Assembly (NCBI RefSeq): GCF_004362715.1
Contig: NZ_SNYC01000006.1
Location: forward strand, 372,001-436,000
Length of the DNA stretch: 64,000 nucleotides
From: Pedobacter metabolipauper
GTDB taxonomy: Bacteria > Bacteroidota > Bacteroidia > Sphingobacteriales > Sphingobacteriaceae
Reading direction: 5' to 3'
Part shown: positions 52,849 to 61,715 of the stretch, in pieces
Layout of the letters: each line of letters begins with the position of its first letter
How positions within the stretch are numbered: the first letter of the stretch is position 1
Position numbers and translations under genes: made by a program
Notes under the pieces: generated by a model
The model's database searches: none
What the model saw: only the letters and a program-made list of their open reading frames with translations
Told to the model about the DNA's origin: nothing

Positions 52849-55569
52849 ATGAGATTTTTAAACTTCGCAATTGCCTTACTAATACTTTCTATAGCCATCC
52901 AAATCACTGCATATGGCCAGCAAGACAGTATTGTTTTAGATAACATTATAAAAAAATCGAAGCGGCTTACTGATGAGCACCCTGTAGAAAAGGTTTATCT
53001 GCATCTTGATAAGCCTTATTACAGCGTAGCAGATACCATCTGGTTTAAAACGTACTTAACCATGGAGCAGAACCTGCCATCTATGTTAAGTAAAATAGTT
53101 TATGTAGATGTATTGAACAGCCGTGATTCTCTTGTACAAAGAATCATGTTACCGGCGGTAAACAGTATGGCCAATGGAAATATCCCGCTTACCCCGGGAA
53201 CGTACAAGCAAGACAATTACCACATCCGCGCCTATACACAATGGATGATGAACTTTGGTGAAGAGTATTTTTTCCATAAGAATGTTCCTATCGGCGAGGC
53301 TATTGACAAACAATTAATTACCAATTTTAGCTTTAAAAACAATCAAACAGAAAAAAGCCAGGTCATTGATGCAGTTGTTCAATTTAAAAATACGGACAAT
53401 ATAGTGCAGGCCAATAAAGCAGTTACCTGGAGTGTAACCTCAAATGGTGATGAAGTGAGTAAAGGAAAAGGGGTTACCGATCAGAACGGCTTCTTAAAGA
53501 TCAAGATCGATTCGCGTAAAGGAGACCCAATTACCAATGGCGAACTCAATACGGTTATTACCCTAACACCAGAAAATATACTTCCGGCTACCTTTAGCTT
53601 TAAGCCTAAAAAGAACGATAACGACCTTCAGTTCTTTCCGGAAGCTGGAGAGATGATTGCTGGCTTACCGATCCGCATTGCCTTTAAAGCCATCAATAGC
53701 GCCGGCCTTGGTGTGGATGTAAAAGGTACAATTACGGATAATGCCGGAGGCAAGATCACCGACCTGGCTTCCTCACACTTAGGAATGGGTTCATTTTATT
53801 TAAGCCCCGAAACTGGTAAGACTTACAAGGCCAATGTTACCTTTGGTGATGGCAGCACCAAAAGCTACGACCTGCCTGCACCGGTTGCATCGGGCATCAC
53901 CCTTCAGGTAAACAATACCGATCCAGCCATTATCAATCTTAAAATTGCCGCCAACCAATCGTTTTTTGACGTTAATAAAGACAAAACTGTATTCATTTTG
54001 GGTACGCATGAGGGGATTGTTTTCTATGCCGCAAAAACACGGTTAAGCAACCTGATCACCTCTGCAAAAATCCCTAAAGATAAATTCCCGTCAGGGATCA
54101 TTCAAATTACTTTATTCTCTGATGCGGGAGAACCGATCAGCGAAAGGCTGGCTTTTAACATGCCAAAACCAACGTTAAGCCTATCTGCTAAAACAGATCT
54201 TGCTGCGTATAAAAAGAGACAAAAAGTAAAGATGACGGTAACTTCTGCAGACGGGCCAACTGCCTTAGAAGGCAGTTATTCCATTTCCGTAACCGACGAT
54301 CAGAAGGTTCCGGTAAATGAAGATTCAGAGATAACGATCTTAAGTTCGTTATTGTTAACAGCTGATCTGAAAGGATATGTAGAAAAGCCGAACTATTACT
54401 TCAATAAAACTGATGCAAAGAAACTGGCAAGCCTTGACGACCTGCTGCTTACACAAGGTTTTCGCCGTTTTAATTATAAAGACATCATTGCGGGCAAACT
54501 TCCTTCCTCTACCCTTTTCCCTGAGCAGGATATGCGCATTACGGGCACCTTAAGAGATAGAACAGGAATGCCTGTAAAAAAAGGTGCTTTACGCCTTACG
54601 GTAACTGGTACACGAATTGGTGCAGAAACACTGACCACCAACAGCGGCGTATTTACGTTCCCAAACCTGACTATCCCGGATTCATCTGAAGTAGTGATCA
54701 ACGCAAAATATAGCGCCAATGGGTCCAGCTTAATGATCATACCAGATGTTCCGCCAACATTAGCCAGCACAAAAAATATATTTCCTGGCGATGAGATCTT
54801 GAATATTGACAGTGCCCTAGCTCCTTATTTAAGTAACAGCAAAAAGCAGTACAGCTACTTGCGTACACTAAAAGAGGTTAAAATTGAGGGTACTAAAGTC
54901 GCCAGACCAAGCCATAAAGATCATCCTGGTTTATCTACGCTAAGTAGTATTACAGGAAGACTTATCGAAGGAGACCGCTTTAAAGGATGTAACAACCTGG
55001 CTATTTGTCTTCAGTCTATGGCTTCGGGGCTAACTTATTTTGAGAATAAATTTTACGTATCGAGAGATTATAACCAGAATAAAAAAGTACCCGTTCAAAT
55101 CTTTCTAAATGGCAACCCGATTGATTATTTTGACCTGGTCAGTATTCCGGCATCCAATGTAGAATCTGTTGAGGTATTTACCAGGGATGAGCTTGGAACA
55201 ATAGACCGTTTGTACAACACCAATGGTGTTTTGGTTGTAAATACAAAGGCAGAAGTAAAAGGGACTAAAATATCGATGGATGAATTGAGAAAATTAATTC
55301 CTGAAGCGAACCTGCTTAAATTTAAACCTAAAGGCTTTAGCAAAGAGAGGGAATTTTATGCACCTAAATATGTGAATGCTGCCAGCACTTATAATTTCAA
55401 CGATCTGCGCAGTACCATTTACTGGAATCCTAACGTAACTACAACTGCTGCACCACTTTCATTAGAATATTACAACGGAGATGGAAATGGCACATATCGC
55501 GTTGTTATAGAAGGAATAGACAAGAACGGGAATGTTTCCCGCTCTGTCTCCCATTATACCGTTAAATAG
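52849..55569 (+). CDS. Large exported protein with TonB plug-like domain but no barrel
   Basis: A 906-residue secreted protein. The signal peptide is followed by HPVEKVYLHLDKPYYSVADT, an MG2-like domain start shared by many Bacteroidota surface proteins, then several immunoglobulin-like or macroglobulin-like domains (about 150-560). A carboxypeptidase-regulatory-like segment follows (ITGTLRDRTGMPVKKGALRL, about 570-630), and a TonB-plug-like region (about 690-800; VESVEVFTRDELGTIDRLYN, GVLVVNT). No beta-barrel follows. Proteins of this layout are sometimes named TonB receptor plug proteins; the role is unknown, perhaps binding a partner barrel. Confidence 0.82.
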   Translation: MRFLNFAIALLILSIAIQITAYGQQDSIVLDNIIKKSKRLTDEHPVEKVYLHLDKPYYSVADTIWFKTYLTMEQNLPSMLSKIVYVDVLNSRDSLVQRIMLPAVNSMANGNIPLTPGTYKQDNYHIRAYTQWMMNFGEEYFFHKNVPIGEAIDKQLITNFSFKNNQTEKSQVIDAVVQFKNTDNIVQANKAVTWSVTSNGDEVSKGKGVTDQNGFLKIKIDSRKGDPITNGELNTVITLTPENILPATFSFKPKKNDNDLQFFPEAGEMIAGLPIRIAFKAINSAGLGVDVKGTITDNAGGKITDLASSHLGMGSFYLSPETGKTYKANVTFGDGSTKSYDLPAPVASGITLQVNNTDPAIINLKIAANQSFFDVNKDKTVFILGTHEGIVFYAAKTRLSNLITSAKIPKDKFPSGIIQITLFSDAGEPISERLAFNMPKPTLSLSAKTDLAAYKKRQKVKMTVTSADGPTALEGSYSISVTDDQKVPVNEDSEITILSSLLLTADLKGYVEKPNYYFNKTDAKKLASLDDLLLTQGFRRFNYKDIIAGKLPSSTLFPEQDMRITGTLRDRTGMPVKKGALRLTVTGTRIGAETLTTNSGVFTFPNLTIPDSSEVVINAKYSANGSSLMIIPDVPPTLASTKNIFPGDEILNIDSALAPYLSNSKKQYSYLRTLKEVKIEGTKVARPSHKDHPGLSTLSSITGRLIEGDRFKGCNNLAICLQSMASGLTYFENKFYVSRDYNQNKKVPVQIFLNGNPIDYFDLVSIPASNVESVEVFTRDELGTIDRLYNTNGVLVVNTKAEVKGTKISMDELRKLIPEANLLKFKPKGFSKEREFYAPKYVNAASTYNFNDLRSTIYWNPNVTTTAAPLSLEYYNGDGNGTYRVVIEGIDKNGNVSRSVSHYTVK

Positions 55570-55570
55570 T

Positions 55571-55605
55571 ATGGCTGTTCCGCTTAAGGAACAGCTATTC
55601 TTCCT
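55571..55605 (+). terminator. Terminator after the plug protein gene
   Basis: The 8-bp stem GCTGTTCC/GGAACAGC (55574-55581 and 55588-55595) and a T-rich tail. It overlaps the end of the convergent pspC gene. Confidence 0.65.
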
Positions 55606-57136
55606 CTTTTTCTTCGTGGGGATATTTACATTTTAATCCTGTATCCGTCATGATCCATTCGGTATAGTCACTGTTATCATCGTGGTCGCACCAATAATTG
55701 TATCCGTTTAAACTTCGGTTAAGATCTTTATTGATGGTTAATGAGGTTCCAACCGGCACTTTTAAGATCATTTCCAGTTCCTGGTCTCTCCAGTTCACAT
55801 TTTGCAGGATCTGCAGTGCGGAGCTAAAGTTTAATACGGCACCTTTTTGCGCAAAGTCGTAATGTGTATTCTGTGCATTCTTCAATGCATCCTCAAAGGT
55901 TCTACCCCTTGAACTGTAATTCTGGGTCATGCTTACAGAATTGTCTTCACTCTTAACCATGGTAAGCCTGATGTTTCTTGGCTGCTCATTGTTATTCCAA
56001 TCTCTATCGGTAAGGATTTTTCTTCCTTTATAACGATTTGGATCTATTTGATAACGGAGACTATCTGCACTGGTAAAGAAACGGGTACGGTCTATATTCA
56101 ATGTATAGGCCTGGTAGGGTTTAAGTTCAACTGTTTGTGAAAACTCTGCTGATTCTTTAAAATCTGATGAGATCTTTACGGCATAGAATATGGAAGATCC
56201 CATTCCAAAAAGCCAGATGATGAGCAGCACAAAAGAGAAGGTTTTATTAACCGGCCTGCTGCTAAAGGCAACGCGAACGGTAAACAATACCAGGGCCAGC
56301 AATGGAACCGCACAGGTAACAAATGCAGCAAAAGCAAGGGTGGTAAAGTATTCTTCATTGATTATATTAAATGGAAACTGATGGTACAGTGAGGCATCCC
56401 AAACGCCCAGTATTGCAATGAGCGTAATAAATAAGCTGATCAATGTAAAAGAACCCACAGCGATGATAAAAACAGCAAGTATCTTAAAGATAATCTTTCC
56501 GGTTCCATGAATAAACCGTCCGAGCGCATCAAATGAACGTGCGATAAAGCCACGGGATTCGTCAACAAAAGGATGCAGGTAACTGTTTGCAAAACCACGC
56601 AGGTTGGCTTCTTCACCACGCATAAACATCTTTTCTGTTTTAGTACCTGCTTTGGGGATCATGATCCAAAGGATCAGGTAAGCCAGAATACCGGCACCAC
56701 CAAAACCTGCAGAAACCAGAAAGGCCAATCTTACCCAACTTACACTCACATCCATATAATGCGCTAATCCGACACAAACACCTGCAATATTTGCCTTATC
56801 CGTATCCCGGTACAGTTTTTTAATTGGATTAAATGATGGCCCTGTGTATTGATCTTCTTCGGCTTCTTCAGAAGTTTCAAAATCTTTGACCGAGCCCATT
56901 TGCTCAATAATAGATTGAACATCTTCAATACTGATCGCTTGTTTTTGTTGAGCGGCTAAGATCTCGCTAAACATTTCTGCAATCCGGTTTTCAATGTCCG
57001 TTACAATCTCGAAGTTATCTGCGTTTTTGGAGAAATGAAATTTCACTTCATTTAAGTATACGGTTAACAGTTCATAGGCATCTTCTTCAATATGAATGAT
57101 GGTATTTCCTATATTTATGTTGAGTGTCTTTTTCAT
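55595..57136 (-). CDS. PspC-domain membrane protein
   Basis: A 513-residue membrane protein. The N-terminal part (about 1-90) is a short beta/alpha domain, then a PspC domain (about 105-165; KLYRDTDKANIAGVCVGLAH and YLILWIMIPKAGTK), further membrane helices (about 215-330), and a periplasmic C-terminal domain that ends in an acidic tail (EEKEEE). PspC proteins sense or stabilise the inner membrane. The gene overlaps padR by one base and is surely regulated by it. Confidence 0.9.
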   Translation of the reverse strand: MKKTLNINIGNTIIHIEEDAYELLTVYLNEVKFHFSKNADNFEIVTDIENRIAEMFSEILAAQQKQAISIEDVQSIIEQMGSVKDFETSEEAEEDQYTGPSFNPIKKLYRDTDKANIAGVCVGLAHYMDVSVSWVRLAFLVSAGFGGAGILAYLILWIMIPKAGTKTEKMFMRGEEANLRGFANSYLHPFVDESRGFIARSFDALGRFIHGTGKIIFKILAVFIIAVGSFTLISLFITLIAILGVWDASLYHQFPFNIINEEYFTTLAFAAFVTCAVPLLALVLFTVRVAFSSRPVNKTFSFVLLIIWLFGMGSSIFYAVKISSDFKESAEFSQTVELKPYQAYTLNIDRTRFFTSADSLRYQIDPNRYKGRKILTDRDWNNNEQPRNIRLTMVKSEDNSVSMTQNYSSRGRTFEDALKNAQNTHYDFAQKGAVLNFSSALQILQNVNWRDQELEMILKVPVGTSLTINKDLNRSLNGYNYWCDHDDNSDYTEWIMTDTGLKCKYPHEEKEEE

Positions 57137-57501
57137 TACTTGGTTAAATTTATGTTGATGTTTGGTGTGTTTTCAGTAACCTTCTTAGACGTATTAATCG
57201 CATAGGAAAGTTCGATCCAGGTGGTATCCAGCTGACTTAAAATAGACTTCCCGTCTTCGGTAAGCACATAATATTTTCTCGGCGGACCGGATGTAGACTC
57301 TACCCAATTGTAACTCAGCAGTCCGTTATTCTTTAAACGGGTGAGCAAGGGGTACAATGTTCCTTCAACAACCAGTAGTCTTGCCGACTTTAGTTCGGCG
57401 ATAATATCAGACGCGTAAATTTCACCTCTGGATATTATAAGTAACACACAATATTCAAGTATGCCCTTCCGCATTTGTGTCTGCGTATTTTCTGCTATCA
57501 T
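57136..57501 (-). CDS. PadR-family transcriptional regulator
   Basis: A 121-residue winged-helix repressor (start QMRKGILEYCVLLIISRGEI; wing with VVEGTLYPLLTRLKNNGLLS, SGPPRKYYVLTEDGK) followed by a short C-terminal helix and a disordered end. PadR-pspC pairs are common in Bacteroidota, and PadR members usually repress their own operon. It has a leaderless promoter and a 9-bp inverted repeat just upstream. Confidence 0.93.
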   Translation of the reverse strand: MIAENTQTQMRKGILEYCVLLIISRGEIYASDIIAELKSARLLVVEGTLYPLLTRLKNNGLLSYNWVESTSGPPRKYYVLTEDGKSILSQLDTTWIELSYAINTSKKVTENTPNININLTK

Positions 57502-57505
57502 AAAA

Positions 57506-57513
57506 CAAAGTTA
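57506..57513 (-). promoter_or_regulatory. Promoter -7 box TAACTTTG for padR-pspC (leaderless geometry)
   Basis: On the minus strand TAACTTTG, then TTTT, then ATG: four bases exactly. Confidence 0.65.
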
Positions 57514-57520
57514 TGTGTTT

Positions 57521-57553
57521 TATATAGTAATATGCAATACATAGTACTATATA
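57521..57553. promoter_or_regulatory. Candidate PadR operator (inverted repeat)
   Basis: TATATAGTA at 57521-57529 and its exact complement TACTATATA at 57545-57553, separated by 15 bases, lie at about -15 to -47 of the predicted padR start site, that is between and around the promoter elements. This is the expected place for autoregulation. Confidence 0.55.
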
Positions 57554-57925
57554 AATTTAACAATAGCATATAAATACCTGATTAACAGCATAATAATTTT
57601 ATATTAATTTTGATTAAGTTATCCGTTAATTAGAAATAATGGAATAATATCGATGGCGTATGGATTTTCCAATAGGTTTTGGATCAATCAAAAAACCGGT
57701 TTTGTAAGCGTGTACGTGTTTTTAAAAGACTGTATACGTTTTTAACAGCAGAGTTCAAAAAATAGTACAACAATTCATTACTAATGCACTAAAAATGAGG
57801 ACTAAAAGAGACAGCGCGATTGAGAAATCCACATAAAAGTAAAAGTTATTAACATTTTAACAAGACTGGAAAAATTTGGCTTAAGGTTTGTATTATGCAA
57901 AACCTACCTACTAATACATCTACCT
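57554..57925. other. Intergenic region between padR and the small membrane protein gene
   Basis: About 370 AT-rich bases. A short imperfect direct repeat (GTGTACGTGTTTTTAA and GTATACGTTTTTAA, about 57708-57745) is visible. No gene or RNA is supportable. Confidence 0.45.
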
Positions 57926-58084
57926 ATGTTAATTAAATCACCTTCCATATTTCAAGCTTTTGCAAGGCAAAAGGAAGAAGTAGAACAAAAGCCGCTAACG
58001 AGACAACAATGGATCAATGCTGACCGCCTGGTTATGTTAGCCCTTTTTTTAAGTGTAATTGCCGGCGCAATATTTTTCTCTTAA
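57926..58084 (+). CDS. Small single-pass membrane protein
   Basis: A 52-residue protein, ATG 57926, TAA 58082-58084. A charged amphipathic N-terminal half (QAFARQKEEVEQKPLTRQQW) is followed by a C-terminal helix (LVMLALFLSVIAGAIFF). The layout is that of tail-anchored small regulators. Coding is likely because of composition and a clean start, but the family is unknown. It is convergent to the DAC-like gene. Confidence 0.6.
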   Translation: MLIKSPSIFQAFARQKEEVEQKPLTRQQWINADRLVMLALFLSVIAGAIFFS

Positions 58085-58157
58085 TTATAAGATAACAGCT
58101 CGTTAACCCGGCAAATAAGGCGTACTCCTATACGCTGTTGCGAGTTATACAGCGAGA

Positions 58158-59300
58158 CTACAATAATAACGTATCAATGCGGTGGGCCTGTACTTTACCC
58201 TGGTGATCAGACCAGGTATATATGGTAAAGTGCCCGTCTTGAGAGGCCACCAGTGCCGTAGCATCATGCTGATCATGTACAAATTGTGCAGCAGAAAGAT
58301 GCCGTGTACCTCCAACCTTTGCGGGATGAACAACAATGGCTTCTCCTCCGGATATCGGCTCCGAGAATGAAAGTTCATCAATATTATCTTTTCCCTTTGC
58401 GCGTCCAATTTTTGCACCAAATGCCAGCAGCTCATATTGATTGCTGATTACTGTTGCACCATCAACCGCAGTAAGTCCGGCCAAATGTTCAACCTCACGC
58501 TTTAAGGCAGTCTGCCAAAAAATCTGACTGGATTCTTTTCTATCCTGCTGCAGCAATTTAGACAATCCGCTAAATGAAGGCTGCACATAGTATTGAACGG
58601 GCTTAATGATAGACTGAAGCCAGTTATTATTTTCATTGGGTACGATCAGTAAGGTGCCTCCCCTGGCATGGGCACGCATAGATACGGCAAGCTGGATCAT
58701 TACATTTACAGAATCATTCCAGTAAGAAGGTGCAGTAAGGTCAAGAAGCGACATCAATATTGGCGGGCAATCCGGCATGCTTGTCGTCTGCCCGTCTACC
58801 ATTTTAACCTGATCACCCTTAAGCACTGCTATATTGGTAAATTTCCCGAAGCCATAGATCCTGCGGTGCTTAATGACCAGCAAGGCTGGCTCAGATACAT
58901 CCACTACAAAGCAAAAGTTAGGAATGCTAACGGTAGTTCCCCAAATGTAAAACTGATCATCCTCAACCCAAACGCCTAAATGGATCCCTGCCCGTTCTAT
59001 TCCTGGCGCAAGCTTGGTTAAAGTACCGGGATTTAACGATAGCCGCTGCTTAAACACCAGCGGGTTTCCGGCTTGTTCAGGCGGTAAATAGGCCAATGAT
59101 ATTTTTGGAGAATGGCCTTCTTCCTTCCGTAAGCTTGCCCAAAAGGTAGCATCTAAAATTGCTTCTACAACCTTTGCTGTGGGCAAAGGGGCAAGATCAT
59201 CTTCACCACTTTTATGGGCAGCATCAAGGTGCGACGCAAAGATTGCTTCAACTCGAGGGGCAATAAGCCGTGCTGCCTGGTAGGTAGATTGATAGATCAT
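58158..59300 (-). CDS. DACNV/DisA_N-like protein, putative diadenylate cyclase
   Basis: A 380-residue protein. The C-terminal third carries diadenylate cyclase (DAC) signatures: GGTLLIVP (about 215), LTAVDGATVI with the DGA motif at 280-282, and GGTRHLSAAQ at 330-339, equivalent to GTRHRAA of DisA/CdaA. The motif therefore keeps Arg-His but has Leu-Ser for Arg-Ala. Residues 1-200 resemble the sensor region known as DACNV (PPEQAGNPLVFKQRLSL, GIHLGVWVEDDQFYIWG). If active it makes c-di-AMP. It starts 23 bases after the TonB receptor stop and is probably in that metal-regulated unit. Confidence 0.75.
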   Translation of the reverse strand: MIYQSTYQAARLIAPRVEAIFASHLDAAHKSGEDDLAPLPTAKVVEAILDATFWASLRKEEGHSPKISLAYLPPEQAGNPLVFKQRLSLNPGTLTKLAPGIERAGIHLGVWVEDDQFYIWGTTVSIPNFCFVVDVSEPALLVIKHRRIYGFGKFTNIAVLKGDQVKMVDGQTTSMPDCPPILMSLLDLTAPSYWNDSVNVMIQLAVSMRAHARGGTLLIVPNENNNWLQSIIKPVQYYVQPSFSGLSKLLQQDRKESSQIFWQTALKREVEHLAGLTAVDGATVISNQYELLAFGAKIGRAKGKDNIDELSFSEPISGGEAIVVHPAKVGGTRHLSAAQFVHDQHDATALVASQDGHFTIYTWSDHQGKVQAHRIDTLLL

Positions 59301-59323
59301 GCCATAAAGTTAAACTATTCGAT

Positions 59324-61615
59324 TTATTTTATGGTATATCTAATGCCAAAAAATCCTCTGATTCCCTGATTTGGTCCATATACATAAGTTGGGTCGAAAG
59401 TTAATCCGTACGGATTATCTGGAGTAACCATTACTTGTCCGGCAGGATCAAGCTGCACCTGTTTATCGAACGGATCATTAGCCCTGGCAATAATAAACGG
59501 ATTACCTCTGTTTGGGGTCCAGTTAAGCAGGTTTTTAACACCCCCGTATACTTCAAACCTGTTAAAGCCTGCAAAGGTAAATTGTATGTTCTGGATGCTC
59601 CATGTTTTAGAATATTCCCTTCTGGGATCAAGATCACTGAGCAATGGCAAACGCATTGGACTGTAAATATTCCCGGTATAATCCACTGTAAGTTTCAGCG
59701 GACGGATCTTATATGAAATGGCCCAGTTACCGGCAAACTTCTCTGTAAGGATTTGTTCTTTCTTTATTCCGGCCTCATAGGTAGCTACATCCTGATAGGT
59801 TGCCCCTAAAATCAGTTTTAGGCCGTTGCTAAACGTTACATCAACATTAGTACTTAAGCCCTTGCTTACGGCGTAGCCATCCAGGTTGTCATAGATGATC
59901 TTATTTGGGTCAATGTCGAAATTACCAATAATCCTGTTGTTAAAATAGGTGTAAAAGGCAGAAGATTCAACCCCAATAAATGTACCTCCTTCTGTATACA
60001 TCTTTTTAAGGTAATTGAGATTTACGTTATAGGTTTTTTCGGGTTTAAGCTCCCCGGTAATCTCTACAGATCTTGCACCGGTAAGTGCTGCATGGTCTTC
60101 TGTAAAGATATTTACCACTCTAAAGCCGGTACCTGCATTTAACCTTAGAATGTTATTTTCATTGATGCTCCATTTATAGGCTGCCCTGGGTGTAAATATA
60201 TTGCCATGAACAGAGTTATAATCATACCTGAAACCAGCCAGTACCTTGTGTTTTTCTGAAAGGGTAATCTCATCCTGTACAAAAAGGCCGGGCAGCCAGG
60301 TATTCTTTGCAATTACCTGATTAAGGCCGGTAGTTGCAGCAGTATTGTCGTCATAAAAAGTATACCTCAAGGCAGCACCTACCAACAGGTCGTGGTTATC
60401 AATCCGCTTGTCCCACGTTAGCTGGGTAAAGCCAATTTTTTGTTCTGCAATGTAAGACGTTGTGCCATACCGGCTATCCTGATTGTGTTCATTGTAAGAG
60501 AATGCGAGGAAAAGCTTCTCTTTAACCGGCAACTGGTAATTACCGATCAGTTCCCACCGGTTGGTATAGATACTTTCTCCATAAACCTGATCGCCGCCCC
60601 TGAAAGATTTGTTCCACTGCATCTCGCCGCCCCAGCGGTTTTCATACATATACCGTGCTCCTAAACTAAATACCCGGTCTTCTTTTCGCTTAAAAGTCCA
60701 TTTTTGAAAGATAGAGATGCGGTCCTGCAAGGTAACATCGGTAAAGTTATCGTGATTATGATCTACCGGGTTATTGTACAAGAAGTAGTTTAACCCGGTT
60801 AGTACAGTCGCTTTTTTACCGGCATTAAATTTAAAGCCCAGATCTGCATTGAGTTCCTTATACGATGTTGAAAAGACATCTGCAGAAATTAAGGCCGCCT
60901 TTTCTGGCTTTTTGGTAATGATGTTAATCAATCCGCCTACCGCTTCGCTCCCGTATAAAGAAGAAGCCGGACCTTTAACAATCTCAATCTGCTCAACCAG
61001 GGAATTCGGAATCCCGGAAAGGCCATACACGGTAGACAGGCTGCTAACAATTGGCATTCCATCAATCAATATCATGGTGTACGGACCTTCGAGGCCATTG
61101 ATATGAATATCACCGGTGTTGCAAATATTACAGTTTAGCTGTGGTCTAACACCGTTCACATTTTGAAGCGCATCAAAAATGCTTGGTGTAGGGTTCATTT
61201 TAAAATATCCGGGTGTGTAAACCTCTACCGGAACCGGGCTTTCTAAACGGTTTACTGCTTTCAATGTTCCGGTAACTACAATTTCATTCAGGTTATTCTG
61301 GAAGTTGCTCAAGTCAAAGTCCAATACTTTAGACTCTCCTTTTTTGAGTTCCAGGGTGATGATCCGGTTTCTAAACCCAACCGCCGATGCCTGAACTTTG
61401 TAAGTTCCTTCCGGAATGCTGCCAAGGTTATACCGGCCAATGCTATCTGTTTTAACCACAAATAAGGTTCCCTGAATGGCAATAGTAGCCGAGGGTACAG
61501 CCTCGCCTTCTGAAATTACCTTTCCAGTAACCATACCGTTCTGGGCACTGGCTGTTAGCGTAACCAGCATAAAAATTAAGAGATTGAATAGTTTAAAGTA
61601 ATTGTTCTTTATCAT
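59324..61615 (-). CDS. TonB-dependent outer-membrane receptor
   Basis: A 763-residue receptor. Signal peptide (LLIFMLVTLTASAQ), carboxypeptidase-regulatory-like domain (about 28-110; GEAVPSATIAIQGTLFVVKT), plug domain (about 120-235; SIFDALQNVNGVRPQLNCNI with a CxxC, TMILIDGMPIVSSLSTVYGL, QIEIVKGPASSLYGSEAVGG) and a 22-strand-type barrel ending GFFGIRYTIK. It is divergent from a DtxR/MntR-type regulator, with an iron-box-like site in its promoter, so it likely imports an iron or manganese complex. Followed by the DAC-like gene. Confidence 0.92.
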   Translation of the reverse strand: MIKNNYFKLFNLLIFMLVTLTASAQNGMVTGKVISEGEAVPSATIAIQGTLFVVKTDSIGRYNLGSIPEGTYKVQASAVGFRNRIITLELKKGESKVLDFDLSNFQNNLNEIVVTGTLKAVNRLESPVPVEVYTPGYFKMNPTPSIFDALQNVNGVRPQLNCNICNTGDIHINGLEGPYTMILIDGMPIVSSLSTVYGLSGIPNSLVEQIEIVKGPASSLYGSEAVGGLINIITKKPEKAALISADVFSTSYKELNADLGFKFNAGKKATVLTGLNYFLYNNPVDHNHDNFTDVTLQDRISIFQKWTFKRKEDRVFSLGARYMYENRWGGEMQWNKSFRGGDQVYGESIYTNRWELIGNYQLPVKEKLFLAFSYNEHNQDSRYGTTSYIAEQKIGFTQLTWDKRIDNHDLLVGAALRYTFYDDNTAATTGLNQVIAKNTWLPGLFVQDEITLSEKHKVLAGFRYDYNSVHGNIFTPRAAYKWSINENNILRLNAGTGFRVVNIFTEDHAALTGARSVEITGELKPEKTYNVNLNYLKKMYTEGGTFIGVESSAFYTYFNNRIIGNFDIDPNKIIYDNLDGYAVSKGLSTNVDVTFSNGLKLILGATYQDVATYEAGIKKEQILTEKFAGNWAISYKIRPLKLTVDYTGNIYSPMRLPLLSDLDPRREYSKTWSIQNIQFTFAGFNRFEVYGGVKNLLNWTPNRGNPFIIARANDPFDKQVQLDPAGQVMVTPDNPYGLTFDPTYVYGPNQGIRGFFGIRYTIK

Positions 61616-61618
61616 AGT

Positions 61619-61637
61619 TTTAATTAGCCTAATTTTA
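61619..61637. promoter_or_regulatory. Second DtxR-box-like site
   Basis: Core TTAGCCTAA at 61624-61632 with partial flanks (12 of 19 against TTAGGTTAGGCTAACCTAA). It lies in the untranslated leader of the TonB receptor, 40 bp from the better site. Confidence 0.5.
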
Positions 61638-61649
61638 ATAATAACATCA

Positions 61650-61681
61650 CAAAACTATAAAAGTTAGACTAACCTAACAAA
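61650..61681 (-). promoter_or_regulatory. Promoter of the TonB receptor
   Basis: On the minus strand TTTG (61678-61681), a 20-base spacer and TAGTTTTG (61650-61657) match the full Bacteroidota promoter. The leader to the ATG is about 30 bases. Confidence 0.75.
61659..61677. promoter_or_regulatory. DtxR/IdeR-type iron box inside the TonB receptor promoter
   Basis: The 19 bases match the DtxR consensus TTAGGTTAGGCTAACCTAA at 15 positions, with GTTAG-A-CTAACCTAA intact. It fills most of the -33/-7 spacer, so a bound repressor would block polymerase. Confidence 0.7.
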
Positions 61682-61703
61682 TAAAATATGATATATATTA
61701 TTT

Positions 61704-61711
61704 TATATTTG
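61704..61711 (+). promoter_or_regulatory. Promoter -7 box TATATTTG for the metal regulator (leaderless geometry)
   Basis: TATATTTG, then TGCC, then ATG: four bases exactly. The iron box lies about 27 bases upstream of it. Confidence 0.65.
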
Positions 61712-61715
61712 TGCC

